NCBI GenBank assembly: GCA_025667525.1
Contig: CM046882.1
Coordinates: 20,100,488 to 20,164,487 of the forward strand
DNA: 64,000 nucleotides
Direction of reading: 5' to 3'
Source of the DNA: Glebionis coronaria
Lineage: Eukaryota > Streptophyta > Magnoliopsida > Asterales > Asteraceae
A model generated the notes under the pieces. The model was not told where the DNA came from and made no database searches. It saw only the letters and a program-made list of their open reading frames with translations. This document shows, piece by piece, positions 10,272 through 23,260 of the stretch (positions are counted from its first letter, which is position 1; every line of letters starts with the position of its first letter). The translations under genes were made by a program, and so were the position numbers.

Positions 10272-12987
10272 TGATGAGGGTCCATTTACTCATCATTTTA
10301 TACCCATAAAACCTGGTAAAATGACTAAAAACAATTAAATACATCATATTATATTGCAAATGTATTCGTTTTGTGTTTTATGTCAAATAGGTACAAAAAT
10401 ATTGAAAACGGAGCGAAAACGGACAATTTCAGATCGACTCGACAACGTTCGTGATTTTTACAAGTCAAGATGAAGTTAAAGTGAACCCCTTGATACAGCA
10501 ATGGAATGAGCACGGAAAACCGATCCTAAAACCCATAATTTTATTTTTACGGAGAACCCGCACCCGTTTAACGGGCCGGGTCGGCCCGTTAATATTATTA
10601 TCAGAACCTACAAAAAAGGAAAAGAATACATGTTTATTTTTTGTTATATTCGGATTGAGCCACCTAGCCCAAATTACACATCCCATCCAGCCCGAAATAA
10701 TAAAAAGGCCCATTGTTTCTTTGTGAACACACATATGATAACGAGGTTTTTGTTGTTTCACCAGCCTCCATTGTTTACACAGCCTCATCTCAAATCCATC
10801 TAACCCTAAATCTTTTTCCCACTCTTTGTTGTACTTCACAAAACAACAAAGCCCTTGACATCACAATCCCTACCCACGTAAATTCGAATCCAAGAGAATA
10901 CATACAAAAGTGATGACGAATTTGGTGATGCATCTTTCTTGTACAAGTAGAGATTGAGATCAATCACGTGATGAAGACTCAAGACCCACATGAATAGAAG
11001 AGGCCAAAAACCAAAACGTCATCAATGACGTTTTTTGATCAAGATCTTATATAAAAAGGCAAGAAAGAAGATGGAAGAAGAATGCTTTATTTTTTCTTTT
11101 GTGTAGGTTTTTAGTTAATTTGTCATTTTTAAAATTCTGTTTTATTTTAAATGCGAAAAGTATTAATATTTTTTTAATTTAAATGCAATTTTAATTCTTG
11201 CTTTCATTTCCAAAAGAAGTTTGTGTTCATATGTTTTTTATTGGGATCTTTGTTACTGTTTCGAAAAAAAAGATTGTGTTGATTGTTAATATTGTTCTAA
11301 TCAAATGGAAACACAAACATGTTGTTTCTACTGATGAAAAAAAGTTGTCTTTAATTTTCAAGTAGGAGTAGGTTTAGATTCAATGTTTTATTGTCATTTT
11401 GATTTAAATGTTCTTTAAATTTCGAAATCAGTTTTAATTAATGTTCAAGTTTTAATTTTTGTTAAATCAAGTTCTATTAGTCAATTTAATTTTCTGTTCT
11501 TCTATTTTTGTCGAAGAAAAAATGTGTTCTGGGAATTATGAAAATCATTTGAGTTAGTTTTATCTTATTTGTTAATGTTTTTATGATTGAGTTTTTAATT
11601 CCAAGAAAAAAAAATTATATACAGCTTAGTTGCATTTGATATCTCTAAATATAATGATGTTGGTGTTCTCAGTTTATTAAATTTGAAGTTTGGTGTTCTT
11701 CTACTGCTAGTCAAGAGAAAGAAAAAAAAGGAATTGTAGAAATGGTTTGAGCAGTAGTATATTCTATTCTTGTTTCTCCAAATTATCACCTTTAATATCG
11801 TCAACTGGCCTAAGATTTTGGTTGTGCACTGTGACGAAATTGAGTTGGGATTCGGGTTCAATGATTGGGATGTATTATTTACAAGATTGTTTTAATTTGG
11901 GTTTAATATAACTCATGTTGATGTTGGTTTTAATTATTGTCATCCAGGTACATGTTTTTAATTTTAATTTTTTTTTATGTTTGAAAATATTATTATGTTG
12001 AATATTGCTTCTTGTTACTACTGATGTTGATAAATGTAGTGTGATATGTTGTTTGGTGTTGTTTAAATGTAGTGTGATATGTTGTTTGGTGTTGTTTAGT
12101 TTAAACTGTAGTTGGGATTTAGGTTAGCAATTTGCATTGTTTTATTATTATGGTAAATGGTGGTCACTCTTGTGCTGATTTATGTTCATTCAATATTGAT
12201 GATTGTTAGATTGTTAATTTATATTGCCTAATATTACTGATACTGTACTTGGAGTTAAAAAATGTTCAGTAGTGGGTTTCGAACCCGTGACCTGAGGCAT
12301 ACCATATCAGCAACTTATCAACATCAATCACAACCAACTGATCTAGCTATGTTTCTTTTTATAGGATGCAACCAAGTTTATTTAAACCCTTTTTGCAATA
12401 TATACTTTATAGTTTTTTTAACGTTATACTTTATAGCTTAATAATTCTATTTGCAGTTTTTATTTATTTATATAAGAGGTAGAAAAATTGAATTTGTTTT
12501 TGGCGGTTTAAAATTTGCTTATATGCTAAAATGTCGCGTTTTATTTTTCTCGTTATCATTTTCGTTTGCTTTCAATATTTAGTTTATGTTGCTTAGTTTA
12601 TTTTTTCAATACCTTTTATGTTTTACCGTAGATTTAAATTTACCTTCCCATGCCTTTATATATGCTTTCCGTAGTTTTAGAATTAATTTAGTATGCATTA
12701 GATTTATTTATCGTGCCTTAGATTTTAATCCCGTTTTTATATGTATTTCTCGTAGTATAGAAAACAAATCCAAATCTTTGTCTATTCAAGCATCTAAAAG
12801 TCAAACTAATAACGTAACCGTTAATTTCACACTTCGTTGGAAAACGACCCGTGTGATCACTTGCCCGGTATATATATATTATATATTATTTTGTGAGTTT
12901 TGACTAATAATTCTTTTTCTTAAAGGAATTGTTTGTCAAAAGTCACTTATTTATATATTTTATATATATGTATTATTCACTACATCA
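10272..12987 (+). repeat. Array A LTR2
   Basis: 2716 bases with the same ends as LTR1, sitting between internal regions 1 and 2 with no TSD at either side. It carries a private 33-base tandem duplication at 12032-12097. It is preceded directly by the polypurine tract of unit 1 and followed by the primer site of unit 2, so it serves as 3' LTR of one unit and 5' LTR of the next. Confidence 0.92.
12275..12345 (-). other. tRNA-derived Pol III-like A and B boxes inside family A LTRs
   Basis: On the minus strand, TAGATCAGTTGG (12334-12345) is close to the tRNA A box and GGTTCGAAACC (12275-12285) matches the B-box consensus GGTTCGANNCC. The start-to-start spacing of about 60 bases is wider than in a tRNA but acceptable for a SINE head. 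The same pair is present in LTR1 (5796-5807 with 5718-5728 and its duplicate 5737-5747), LTR3 (about 18773-18842) and LTR4 (about 25240-25311). It probably derives from a SINE or tRNA fragment taken up by the ancestral LTR. Confidence 0.45.
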
Positions 12988-12993
12988 AATTTT

Positions 12994-13011
12994 TGGCGCC
13001 GCTGCCCGGGG
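12994..13011 (+). other. Primer binding site, A unit 2
   Basis: TGGCGCCGCTGCCCGGGG, the best match of the three A sites to the tRNA-Asp type. An extra C compared with the element B site is shared by all three A units. Confidence 0.7.
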
Positions 13012-13250
13012 AAGTGTGTTGCGACAATATCGTAATGGTTTGACAATTAGTGACTTGGAGATCCTTCCTCGTGAAGTTATTATTTTGTTTGTGAATATTT
13101 AAAAAAAAATACAAAAATATTTTTCTTTTCTTTTTATTATATATATAAGACAAAAACAAAAAAAAATAGAAAAATAAAAAATAAAAAATATTCTTCTTTA
13201 TCCTCTATCCATTTAATTTATTTTTCTTAACCATCTTATCTTTAATTCTT

Positions 13251-15187
13251 ATGTCGACGTTTGTCCGATGTGTAGGGTGTGGAGAACCGTTATATGATTT
13301 ATTACCTTGTCGACAATGTACTTGTGAACGTTGCGGTAAAGATCTTTGTGGTGGATATTGTTTTCTTTGAAAATCGAGAAACGAAGATTCATTTGATTAT
13401 CCTCACGATTATTCTTATCCACCTCCACAGCCAACTCATTTTCCATACTTGTGTGCGCATTGTGGAAACGATTACCATTTTAGTATCGATTGTCCATCTC
13501 ATCCCTCGTTTAACAACGAGCAGGAGCCGGGGTACAATTATGACTACAATGGAAATAATTATCCACAAAATTCACCGAGTTTTTCACAACAATATCCTTG
13601 TTGTGAAAAGTGTGGGGGCCTCATGATACTTATTTATGTCTACCGACGAATTTTTATGAGGCAACTCCTTGCTATGATTCCGGTTATGACCATTTTGAGC
13701 CCCCACATCATTCTGTCATTCATCATCAATTCATTGCTTCTCAAAATGAGCTTAATGAACATGAGCTATTCATTCATGAATTAGTTCAACAAAAAATGCA
13801 AAAATATAATAAAACAAGTTTTGAAGCTTTGCTAGATTGAGATAACGTTATGACCTCTATGGAAACATTTTTAAAGAAGTTTAATTGTTTTTCTTTTAGA
13901 AAGCCAAAGGTTTTATTGATAGCTTGGGATAGATTTTTTGAGATTAAGCATACATGTGGAGAAAAGAAACAACAAGAGTTGCTTCGAAAACTTCTAGAGG
14001 ATGTAGAAAATGTTAAGGAGGAGTTGAGAGAATATATTAATACTCCGAATTTCAACCGTCCTACCTTATACTATGATGATGATGACGAGGATTATACCAT
14101 TGCAAACACACCCGAGGAGCCCGTTGACTCTCTTATAATGGAGGATGAGCATCTTGACACTATTCCGGCAACGGAATCAGACGAATTCATAAAGTCTAGT
14201 GTAGAGGACCTTGTCCTAATCCCAAGTGAGCCTGAGGGTATTCCCAACAATTTGTGTGATGTGCCTATTTGTGATCATCCTCCGCCTCTTGACATTTTAA
14301 AAGATCAATTTGAGCTTTTCTCCGATTCTAAAGATGTTTCTACTTCGAGTGATGACGGGTCTTTCTCTATTAAGCACATCGATTATGTTGAGGCATCGCC
14401 TCCCAATTCCGACCCTATAAGCTTAGAGGAGGTGAAAGATTTTGACTTTAAAGAGGGAGAAATCGAGGATGTTGGGCTTTGTGAAAAACTATTGAAAATC
14501 AATGTTCTCATTGCTAAAATCGAGGCATTATATATCGATTTTCATAAGCCCGTCTATGAGAAGTTCACGGATGAACTTACTCTTCTTCATCCATTTCTAC
14601 TGGGAAATGAGATTGATTTTGATGATACCACATTTGAGAGATTCACTTTTGAGTCTACTCCATTTGTTCCATATCCACCGGGAGATGTTGATTACCATCT
14701 TAATGATCCCGAATATGATCAATTCACATTTGATCCGGATCCTCTTAAGAATTGTGGTATGACCATTCTTGATCTCGAGCTCGATAAATTCACTTTTGAT
14801 ATTTCTTTCGTTGACTCGGTGATCATTCATGATATTGCTATTCCTACCCTCCCACCCGTTGAGAATAGTGATCATCCATCTTCTCCCATGATGAGTTTAG
14901 TTTCCATTCTTATGGGGTTCACCGATGAACCGCCTTTCGAAGAGAATGAGGAATTTTATAAACTCGTTATTTGGACTTTTCTTCCATTTCTTACATATGC
15001 TACTCCATATCTTCTCTCCTCCGGGAACGAGGGTAACATTTTTGACCCCGACATCTCCTTGTATCGTTTTTATTCTCTTGCGCCGGGTGTATCTCATCGG
15101 TGTGAAACTTTCGTGAAATTCAACGTTTATCCAAACTTCTTGAATGAAAGTCCGATGGATATTTGTCTTCCACTTGCTCCCCCATGA
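13251..15187 (+). pseudogene. Gag-like zinc protein of A unit 2, broken
   Basis: Homologue of 19684-21621 with three lesions. A TGA replaces the TGC Cys codon near 13368. One C is missing in the CGGPH zinc-knuckle region near 13617, causing a frameshift. A TGA lies near 13838 where unit 3 has AGA. From 13850 the remaining 445 codons are open to the normal end (LPLAPP, stop 15187). The N-terminal zinc array is therefore separated from the long C-terminal half. Confidence 0.85.
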
Positions 15188-15257
15188 CTAACCAAATTCT
15201 GGGCGAGTCAAGCTACGACTCGTTAATAAACAAGCGCTTCTCGGGAGGCAACCCGAG

Positions 15258-16791
15258 GGTCTTTCTTCTTTATTTTTGCTAACACTAAGTGTGGGGGAGA
15301 TGCGTCTTCCATTGTTTGTTGCCATGTGTTTGCTCTATGTTTTCAGGATTCCCGTGATCGTGATGATTGAAGCGCCCGTTCTCAATCCGGCCGCCCAATA
15401 TCCGATCTTGTTACTAACATTTATTTAGGGATATCATATAATCTTTTTTGTGAAAAAAGCTTTTCGTTCCCACACTTGGCTAGTAGTATTACCTTTTTAC
15501 GTTCAGTAGTGTTGGCTTCGGCCGGTACTTTGAATATTGAGGGCAATATTCAATTCTAAGTGTCGGGGGGACATTCTAGCCGAATTTGATCACATTTGTA
15601 CCTACTAGTACCCTAGCACCCCTATTTTGACCAATTTTTTTTATGTTTTTATTAGATAAAAAGAAGTGATTTGCACATTTTGTTAAGTATTTTTGTGTCT
15701 AGGTTTAATTTTGACCCGCCGGGCGTGTTGAGCCCTTAGCTTTGTTCCTTAACTATATTAGGCTAAGTCTCTTTATTGAGGACGAGAAATGATAGAGTCG
15801 ATTATAAGTTACTATGCTAAACGTAGAGTATTCGTATTCTTTCAAAAAATCATGTGTTTTAGATGTGTGCTTTTTCTCCCAACGCTTGTATATAAATAAA
15901 TTGTTAATAAAAGCGGTTTGATCATTATTTTTGATTTTTAATTAATTCTAGTAGTTTCCGTGTAATTAAATTGGGAAGACATTTAAGGTTCGCCAGCGTT
16001 ACGGATTTGAAATATTGGCACCCCAATAAAGCTTAAATAATATTTTTAAGTTATTCACAAAAAATAGCAAAAATTCTAAGCTCAAAAGGCTAAAATCGAT
16101 GCGATATATAAGTGAATGGCTTGAAAACCCCTATTAATAAATCCAAATTTGGATATATCGTCTTGCTAATAAAACCACCGATAATAAGGCGGATAATAAA
16201 AGGCAAGGCAAGACCGAAGCTAATAAAACCACCGATAATGAGGCGGATAATAAAAGGCTAAGGTAATCCATGATAATAAAACTTCCGATGATGAGGAGGA
16301 TAATAAAAGTCATAGTCAATAAGTCAAATATTCAAATCCGTTATAAAATCGTGTTTATTGATCTTTCTTGTTAACTTAATTTTTTGACACCGTTACTATT
16401 AGGAAAGGTTACTTATTGATGGTTTTAGTTGCACCGTTATAACTCTATTTTTGGACCTAATATCTTATCAAAATAAGTCAAATATGAATCCTCGTGATCA
16501 TCATGACAAAAATAAAATTTAGAGATACCAATTAGGAATAAGGGAGTTTAAGTATCATGATTAACGCATATGAGTAGTGTTAGCATTAGTAACTTGTAAA
16601 AGAAAATGATCTCGTTTCACGCTTAGTTTGGGGCGGGTGAAAATCGGGGACGATGAATGAACCTCAGTAGCTAAATTTTTTTCTTGTCCTTTTAAATTTT
16701 GAATAAGAGTCGAAACGGGGTATATTTTTGATCCTTTCATTACTTTATATGATCGGATTGCTAGGGACTAGCAATTGATAGTGTGGGGGGA
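15258..16791 (+). other. 3' non-coding region of A unit 2
   Basis: Same layout as in unit 1: internal GTGTGGGGGAG near 15289-15299, a G-tract near 15562-15570, the stem-loop array near 16175-16300, and the polypurine tract just before 16792. Confidence 0.8.
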
Positions 16792-19423
16792 TGATGAGGG
16801 TCCATTTACTCATTATTTTATACCCATAAAGCCTGGTAAAATGACTAAAAACACTTAAATACATCATATTATATTGCAAATGTATTCGTTTTGTGTTTTA
16901 TGTAAAATAGGTACAAAAATATTGAAAACGGAGCGAAAACGGACAATTTCGGATTGACTCGAAAACGTTCGTGTTTTTTACAAGTCAAGATGAAGTTAAA
17001 GTCAACCTCGGGATACAACAATGGAATGAGCACGAAAAACCGATCCTAAAACCCATAATTTTATTTTTACGGAGAACTCGCACCCGTTTAACGGACCGGG
17101 TCGGCCCGTATTAATATTATTATCAAAACCTACAAAAAAGGAAAAGAATACATGTCCATTTTTTTGTTATATTCGGATTGGGCCACCTAGCCCAAATTAC
17201 ACATCCCCTCCATCCCGAAATAATAAAAAGGCCCATTGTTTCTTTGTGAACACACATATGATAACTAGGTTTTTGTTGTTTCACCAGCCTCCATTGTTTA
17301 CACAGCCTCATCTCAAATCCATCTAACCCTAAATCTTTTTCCCACTCTTTGTTGTACTTCACAAAACAACAAAGCCCTTGACATCACAATCCCTACCCCA
17401 CGTAAATTCGAATCCAAGAGAATACATACAAAAGTGATGACGAATTTGGTGATGCATCTTTCTTGTACAAGTAGAGATTGAGATCAATCACGTGATGAAG
17501 ACTCAAGACCCACATGAATAGAAGAGGCCAAAAACCAAAACGTCACCAATGACGTTTTTTGATCAAGATCTTCTATAAAAAGGCAAGAAAGAAGATGGAA
17601 GAAGAATGCTTTATTTTTTCTTTAGTGTAGGTTTTTAGTTAATTTGTCCTTTTTAGATTTCTGTTTTATTTTAAATTCGAAAAGTATTAATATTTTTTTT
17701 AATTTAAATGCAATTTTAATTCTTGTTTTCATTTCCAAAATCAGTTTGTGTTCATTTTTTTTGTTTGGATCTTTGTTACTGTTTCGAAAAAAAAAAGATT
17801 GTGTTGATTGTTAATATTGTTCTAATCAAATGGAAACACAAACATGTTGTTTCTACTGATGAAAAAAAGATGTCTTTAACTTTCAAGTAGGAGTAGGTTT
17901 AGATTCAATGTTTTATTGTCATTTTGATTTAAATGTTCTTTAAATTTCAAAATCAGTTTTAATTAATGTTCAAGTTTTTATTTTTGTTAAATCATGTTCT
18001 ATTAGTCAATTTAATTTTCTGTTCTTTTATTTTTGTCGAAGAAAAAATGTGTTCTGGGAATTATGAAAATCATTTGAGTTAGTTTTATTTTATTTGTTAA
18101 TTTTTTTAAGATTGAGTTTTTAATTCAAGAAAAAAAATTTATATACAGCTTAGTTGCATCTGATATCTCCAAATATAGTGATGTTGGTGTTCTCAGTTTA
18201 TTAAATTTGAAGTTTGGTATTCTTCTACTGCTAGTCAAGAGAAAGAAAAAAAAAGAGGTTGTAGAAATGGTTTGAGAAGTAGTATATTCTATTCATGTTT
18301 CTCCAAATTATCACCTTTAATATCGTCAACTGGCCTAAGATTTTGGTTGTGCACTGTGACGAAATTGAGTTGGGATTCGGGTTCAATGATTGGGATGTAT
18401 TATTTACAAGATTGTTTTAAATTTGGGTTTGATATAACTCATGTTGATGTTGGTTTTAATTATTGTTATCCAAGTACATGTTTTTAATTTTTTTTTTTAT
18501 GTTTGAAAATGTTATTATGTTGAATATTGCTTCTTGTTACTACTGATGTTGATAAATGTAGTGTGATATGCTGTTTGGTGTTGTTTAGTTTAAACTGTAG
18601 TTAGGATTTAGGTTAGCAATTTGCATTGTTTTATTATTATGGTAAATGGTGGTCACTCTTGTGCTGATTTATGTTCATTCAATATTGATGATTGTTAATT
18701 TATATTGCCTAATATTACTGATACTGTACTTGGAGTTAAAAAAATGTTTTTAACAAAAAAATGTTCACTAGTGGGTTTCGAACCCGTGACCTGAGGCATA
18801 CCATATAAGCAACTTATCAACATCAATCACAACCAACTGATCTAGCTATGTTTCTTGTTATAGGATGCAACCAAGTTTATTTAAACCCTTTTTGCAATAT
18901 ATAATTTATAGTTTTTTTTAACGTTATACTTTATAGCTTAATATGTGTATTTGCAGTTTTTTTTTATTTATATAAGAGGTAGAAAAAATGAATTTGTTTT
19001 TGGCGGTTTAAAATTTGCTTATTTGCTTAAATGTCGCGTTTTATTTTTCTCGTTATCATTTTCGTTTGCTTTCAATATTTAGTTTAGAATTTATTTATGC
19101 TTTCCGTAGTTTTAGAATTTATTTAGTATGCATTAGCTTTATTTATCGTGCCTTAGATTTTAATCCTGTTTTTATATGTATTTCTCGTAGTATAGAAAAC
19201 AAATCCAAATCTTTGTCTATTCAAGCATCCAAAAGTCAAACTAATAACGTAACCGTCAATTTCACACTTCGTCAGAAAACGACTCGTGTGATCACTTGCC
19301 CGGTATATATATATTATATATTATTTAATGAGTTTTGACTTATAATTCTTTTTCCTAAAGGAATTGTTTGTCGAAAGTTACTTATTTTATATATTTTATA
19401 TATATGTATTATTCACTATATCA
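16792..19423 (+). repeat. Array A LTR3
   Basis: 2632 bases, ending CTATATCA (one change from the others). A private deletion near 19080-19100 removes about 70 bases found in LTR2 and LTR4. It lies between the polypurine tract of unit 2 and the primer site of unit 3. Confidence 0.92.
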
Positions 19424-19429
19424 AATTTT

Positions 19430-19447
19430 TGGCACCGCTGCCCGGGG
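19430..19447 (+). other. Primer binding site, A unit 3
   Basis: TGGCACCGCTGCCCGGGG, six bases after the end of LTR3, the same type as in the other units. Confidence 0.7.
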
Positions 19448-19683
19448 AAGTGTGTTGCGACAATATCGTTACGGTTTGACGATTAGTGACTTGGAGATCC
19501 TTCCCCGTGAAGTTATTATTTTGTTTGTGAATATTTAAAAAAAATACAAAAATATTTTTCTTTTCTTATTATTATATATATAAGACAAAAACAAAAAAAA
19601 TACAAAAATCAAAAATAAAAAATATTCTTCTTTATCCTCTATCTATTTAATTCTTTTTCTTAACCATCTTATCTTTAATTCTT

Positions 19684-21621
19684 ATGTCGACGTTTGTCCG
19701 GTGCGTAGGGTGTGGAGAACCGTTATATGATTTATCACCTTGTCGACAATGTACTTGTGAACGTTGCGGTAAAGATCTTTGTGGTGGATATTGTTTTCTT
19801 TGCAAATCGAGAAACGAAGATTCATTTGATTATCCTCACGATTATTCTTATCCACCTCCACAGCCCACTCGTTTTCCATACTCGTGTGCGCATTGTGGAA
19901 AAGATTACCATTTTAGTATTGATCGTCCATCTCATCCCTCGTTTAACAACGAGCAAGAGTCGGGGTACAATTATGAATACAATGGAAATAATTATCCACA
20001 AAATTCACCGAGTTTTTCACAACAATATCCTTGTTGTGAAAAGTGTGGGGGCCCTCATGATACTTATTTATGTCAACCGACGAATATTTATGAGGCAACT
20101 CCTTGCTATGATTCCGGTTATGACCATTTTGAGCCCCCACATCATTCTGTCATTCATCATCAATCCATTGCTTCGCAAAATGATCTTAATGAACATGAGC
20201 TATTCATTCATGAATTAGTTCAACAAAAAATGAAAAAATATAATAAAACAAGTATTGAAGCTTTGCTAGATAGAGATAACGTTATGACCTCTACGAAAAC
20301 ATTTCTAAAGAAGTTTAATCGTTTTTCTTTTAGAAAGCCAAAGGTTTTATTGATAGCTTGGGATAGATTTTTTGAGATTAAGCATACATGTGGAGAAAAG
20401 CAACAACAAGAGTTGCTTCAAAAACTTCTCGAGGATGTAGAAAATGTTAAGGAGGAGCTGAGAGAATATATTAATACTCCGAATTTCAACCTTCCTACCT
20501 TATACTATGATGATGATGACGAGGATTATACCATTACAAACACACCCGAGGAGCCCGTTGACTTTCTCATAATGGAGGATGAGCATCTTGACACTATTCC
20601 GGCAACAGAATCGGACGAATTCATAAAGTCTAGTGTTGAGGACCTTGTCCTAATCCCAAGTGAGCCTGAGGGTATTCCCAACAATTTGTGTGATGTACCT
20701 ATTTGTGATCATCCTCCGCCTCTTGACATTTTAAAAGATCAATTTGATATTTTCTCCGATTCTAACAATGTTTCTACTTCGAGTGATGACGGGTCTTTCT
20801 CTATTAAGGACATCGATTATGTTGAGGCATCGCCTCCCAATTCCGACCCTATAAGCTTAGAGGAGGTGAAAGATTTTGACCCTAAAGGGGCAGAAATCGA
20901 GGATGTTCGGCTTTGTGAAAAACTATTTAAATTCAATGTTCTCATTGCTAAAATCAAGGCATTAAATACCGATTTTCATAAGCCCGTCTATTATAAGTTC
21001 ACGGATGAACTTACTCTTCTTCATCCATTTCCACTGGGAAATGAGATTGATTTTGATGATACCACATTTGAGAGATTCACTTTTGAATCTACTCCATTTG
21101 TTCCATATCCACCGGGAGATGTTGATTACCATCTTAATGATCCCAAATATGATCAATTCACATTTGATCCGGATCCTCTTAAGAATTGTGGTATGACCAT
21201 TCTTGATCCCGAGCTCGATAAATTCACTTTTGATATTTCTTTCGTTGACTCGGTGATCATTCAAGATATTGCTATTCCTACCCTCCCACCCGTTGAGAAT
21301 AGTGATCATCCATCTTCTCCCATGATGAGTTTAGTTTCCATTCTTAAGGGGTTCACCGATGAACCGCCTTTCGAAGAGAATGAGGAATTTTATAAACTCG
21401 TTATTCGGACCTTTATTCCATTTCTTACATATGCTACTCCATATCTTCTCTCCACCGGGAACGAGGATACCATTTTTGACCCCGGCATCTCCATGTATCG
21501 TTTTTATTCTCTTGCGCCGGGTGTATCTCATTGGTGTGAAAATTTCGTGAAAGTCAATGTTTATCCAAACTTCTTGAATGAAAGTCCGATGGAGATTTGT
21601 CTTCCACTTGCTCCCCCATGA
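19684..21621 (+). CDS. Gag-like zinc-finger protein of A unit 3, 645 codons, intact
   Basis: The only full-length copy of the single family A gene. Residues 7-40 hold CX2C pairs (7/10, 20/23, 25/28, 37/40, plus Cys33), a zinc-ribbon-like cluster. A CCHC knuckle at 68-81 has lost its last Cys (Arg81). A second knuckle, CX2CX3HX4C with CGGPH, spans 118-130 and matches the degenerate knuckle of element B Gag. Residues 160-280 look helical. The rest is acidic, with repeated FTFDP or FTFES motifs, and near 591-602 NEDTIFDPGI, also found at the end of the B polyprotein. No enzyme motif is seen. The start is the first ATG in a position conserved in all three units. The likely role is RNA binding and packaging (inference). 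From memory, similar predicted proteins are common in Asteraceae. Confidence 0.75.
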   Translation: MSTFVRCVGCGEPLYDLSPCRQCTCERCGKDLCGGYCFLCKSRNEDSFDYPHDYSYPPPQPTRFPYSCAHCGKDYHFSIDRPSHPSFNNEQESGYNYEYNGNNYPQNSPSFSQQYPCCEKCGGPHDTYLCQPTNIYEATPCYDSGYDHFEPPHHSVIHHQSIASQNDLNEHELFIHELVQQKMKKYNKTSIEALLDRDNVMTSTKTFLKKFNRFSFRKPKVLLIAWDRFFEIKHTCGEKQQQELLQKLLEDVENVKEELREYINTPNFNLPTLYYDDDDEDYTITNTPEEPVDFLIMEDEHLDTIPATESDEFIKSSVEDLVLIPSEPEGIPNNLCDVPICDHPPPLDILKDQFDIFSDSNNVSTSSDDGSFSIKDIDYVEASPPNSDPISLEEVKDFDPKGAEIEDVRLCEKLFKFNVLIAKIKALNTDFHKPVYYKFTDELTLLHPFPLGNEIDFDDTTFERFTFESTPFVPYPPGDVDYHLNDPKYDQFTFDPDPLKNCGMTILDPELDKFTFDISFVDSVIIQDIAIPTLPPVENSDHPSSPMMSLVSILKGFTDEPPFEENEEFYKLVIRTFIPFLTYATPYLLSTGNEDTIFDPGISMYRFYSLAPGVSHWCENFVKVNVYPNFLNESPMEICLPLAPP

Positions 21622-21691
21622 CTAATCAAATTCGGGGCAAGTCAAGCTACGACTTGTTAATAAACAAGCGCTTCTCGGGAGGCAACTTGAG

Positions 21692-23260
21692 GGTCTTTCT
21701 TCTTTATTTTTGCTAACACTAAGTGTGGGGGAGATGCGTCTTCCATTGTTTGTTGCCATGTGTTTGCTCTATGTTTTCAGGATTCCCATGATCGTGATGA
21801 TTGAAGCGCCCGTTTTCAATCCAGCCGCCCAATATCCGATCTTGTTACTAACGTTTATTTAGGGATATCATATAATCTTTTTTGTGCAAAAAGCTTTTCG
21901 TTCCCACACTTGGCTAGTAGTATTACCTTTTTACGTTCAATAGTGTCGGCTTCGGTCGGTACTTTGAATATTGAGGGCAATATTCAATTCTAAGTGGGGG
22001 GGGGGGGGGGGGGGGGGGGGAAATTCTAGCCGAATTTGATCACATTTGTACCTACTAGTACCCTAGCACCCCTGTTTTGACCAAATTTGTTTTATGTTTT
22101 TATTAAATAAAAAGAAGTGATTTGCACATTTTATTAAGTAGTTTTGTGTCTAGGGTTAATTTTGACCCGACCGGGCGTGTTGAGCCCTTAGCTTTGTTCC
22201 TTAATTATATTAGGCTAAGTCTCTTTATTGAGGACGAAAAATGATAGAGTCGATTATAAGTTACTATGCTAAACGTAGAGTGTTCGTATTCTTTCAAAAA
22301 CTCACGTGTTTTAGTTGTGTGCTTTTTCTCCCAACGCTTGTATATAAATAAATTGTTAATAAATATTGTTTTAGCGGTTTGATCATTATTATTGATTTTT
22401 AATTAATTCTAGTAGTTTTCGTGTAATTAAATTGGGAAGACATTTAAGGTTCACCAGCATTACGGATTTGAAATATTGGCACGCCAATAAAGCTTAAATA
22501 ATCTTTTTAAGTTATTCACAAAAAAATAGCAAAAATTCTAAGCTCAAAAGGCTAAAATCGATGCGATATATAAGTGAATGGCTTGAAAAACCCTATAAGC
22601 TCTTAATAAATCCAAATTTGGATATATCGTCTTGCTAATAAAACCACCGATAATGAGGCGGATAATAAAAGGCAAGGCAAGACCGAAGCTAATAAAACCA
22701 CCGATAATGAGGCGGATAATAAAAGGCTAAGGTAATCCATGATAATAAAACTTCTGATGATGAGGAGGATAATAAAAGTCATGGTCAATAATTCAAATAT
22801 TCAAATCCGTTATACAACCGTGTTTATTGATCTTACTTGTTAACTTAATATTTTGACACCGTTACAATTAGGAAAGGTTACTAATTGATGGTTTTAGTTG
22901 CACCGTTATAACTCTATTTTTGGACCTAATCTCTTGTCAAAATAAGTCAAATATGAATCCTCGTGATCATCATGACAAAAATAAAATTTAGAGATACCAA
23001 TTTGGAATAAGGGAGTTTAAGTATCATGATTAACGCATAGTAGTAGTGTTAGTATTACTAACTTGTAAAAGACAATGATCTCGTTTCACGCTTAGTTTGG
23101 AGCGGGTGAAAATCAGGGACGATGAATGAACCTTAGTAGTTAATTTTTTTTCTTGTCCTTTTAAATTTTGAATAAGAGTCGAAACGGGGTATACTTTTGA
23201 TCCTTTCATTACTTTATATGATCGGATTGCTAGGGACTAGCAATTGATAGTGTGGGGGGA
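21692..23260 (+). other. 3' non-coding region of A unit 3
   Basis: Same layout as in unit 1, but the middle G-tract has grown to 25 G (21996-22020). The stem-loop array is near 22645-22770, and the polypurine tract ends just before LTR4 at 23261. Confidence 0.8.
21996..22020 (+). repeat. Run of 25 G
   Basis: Uninterrupted G homopolymer where units 1 and 2 have GGGTGGGGGGG and GTCGGGGGG. It could be slippage in the genome or a sequencing or assembly length error. Confidence 0.95.

Noticed and set aside
19712..20218. A 168-codon frame in the +1 register inside the family A gene, also visible in unit 1 (6727-7251) and in pieces in unit 2
   Set aside because: It follows from the codon composition of the main frame; its translation is a hydrophobic, Ile/Leu/His-rich string with no motif, and its start is not favoured by context.
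20962..21309. Antisense frames across the family A gene (also 8128-8343 and 14597-14875)
   Set aside because: They are shadows of the sense coding sequence and change with it; no independent feature.
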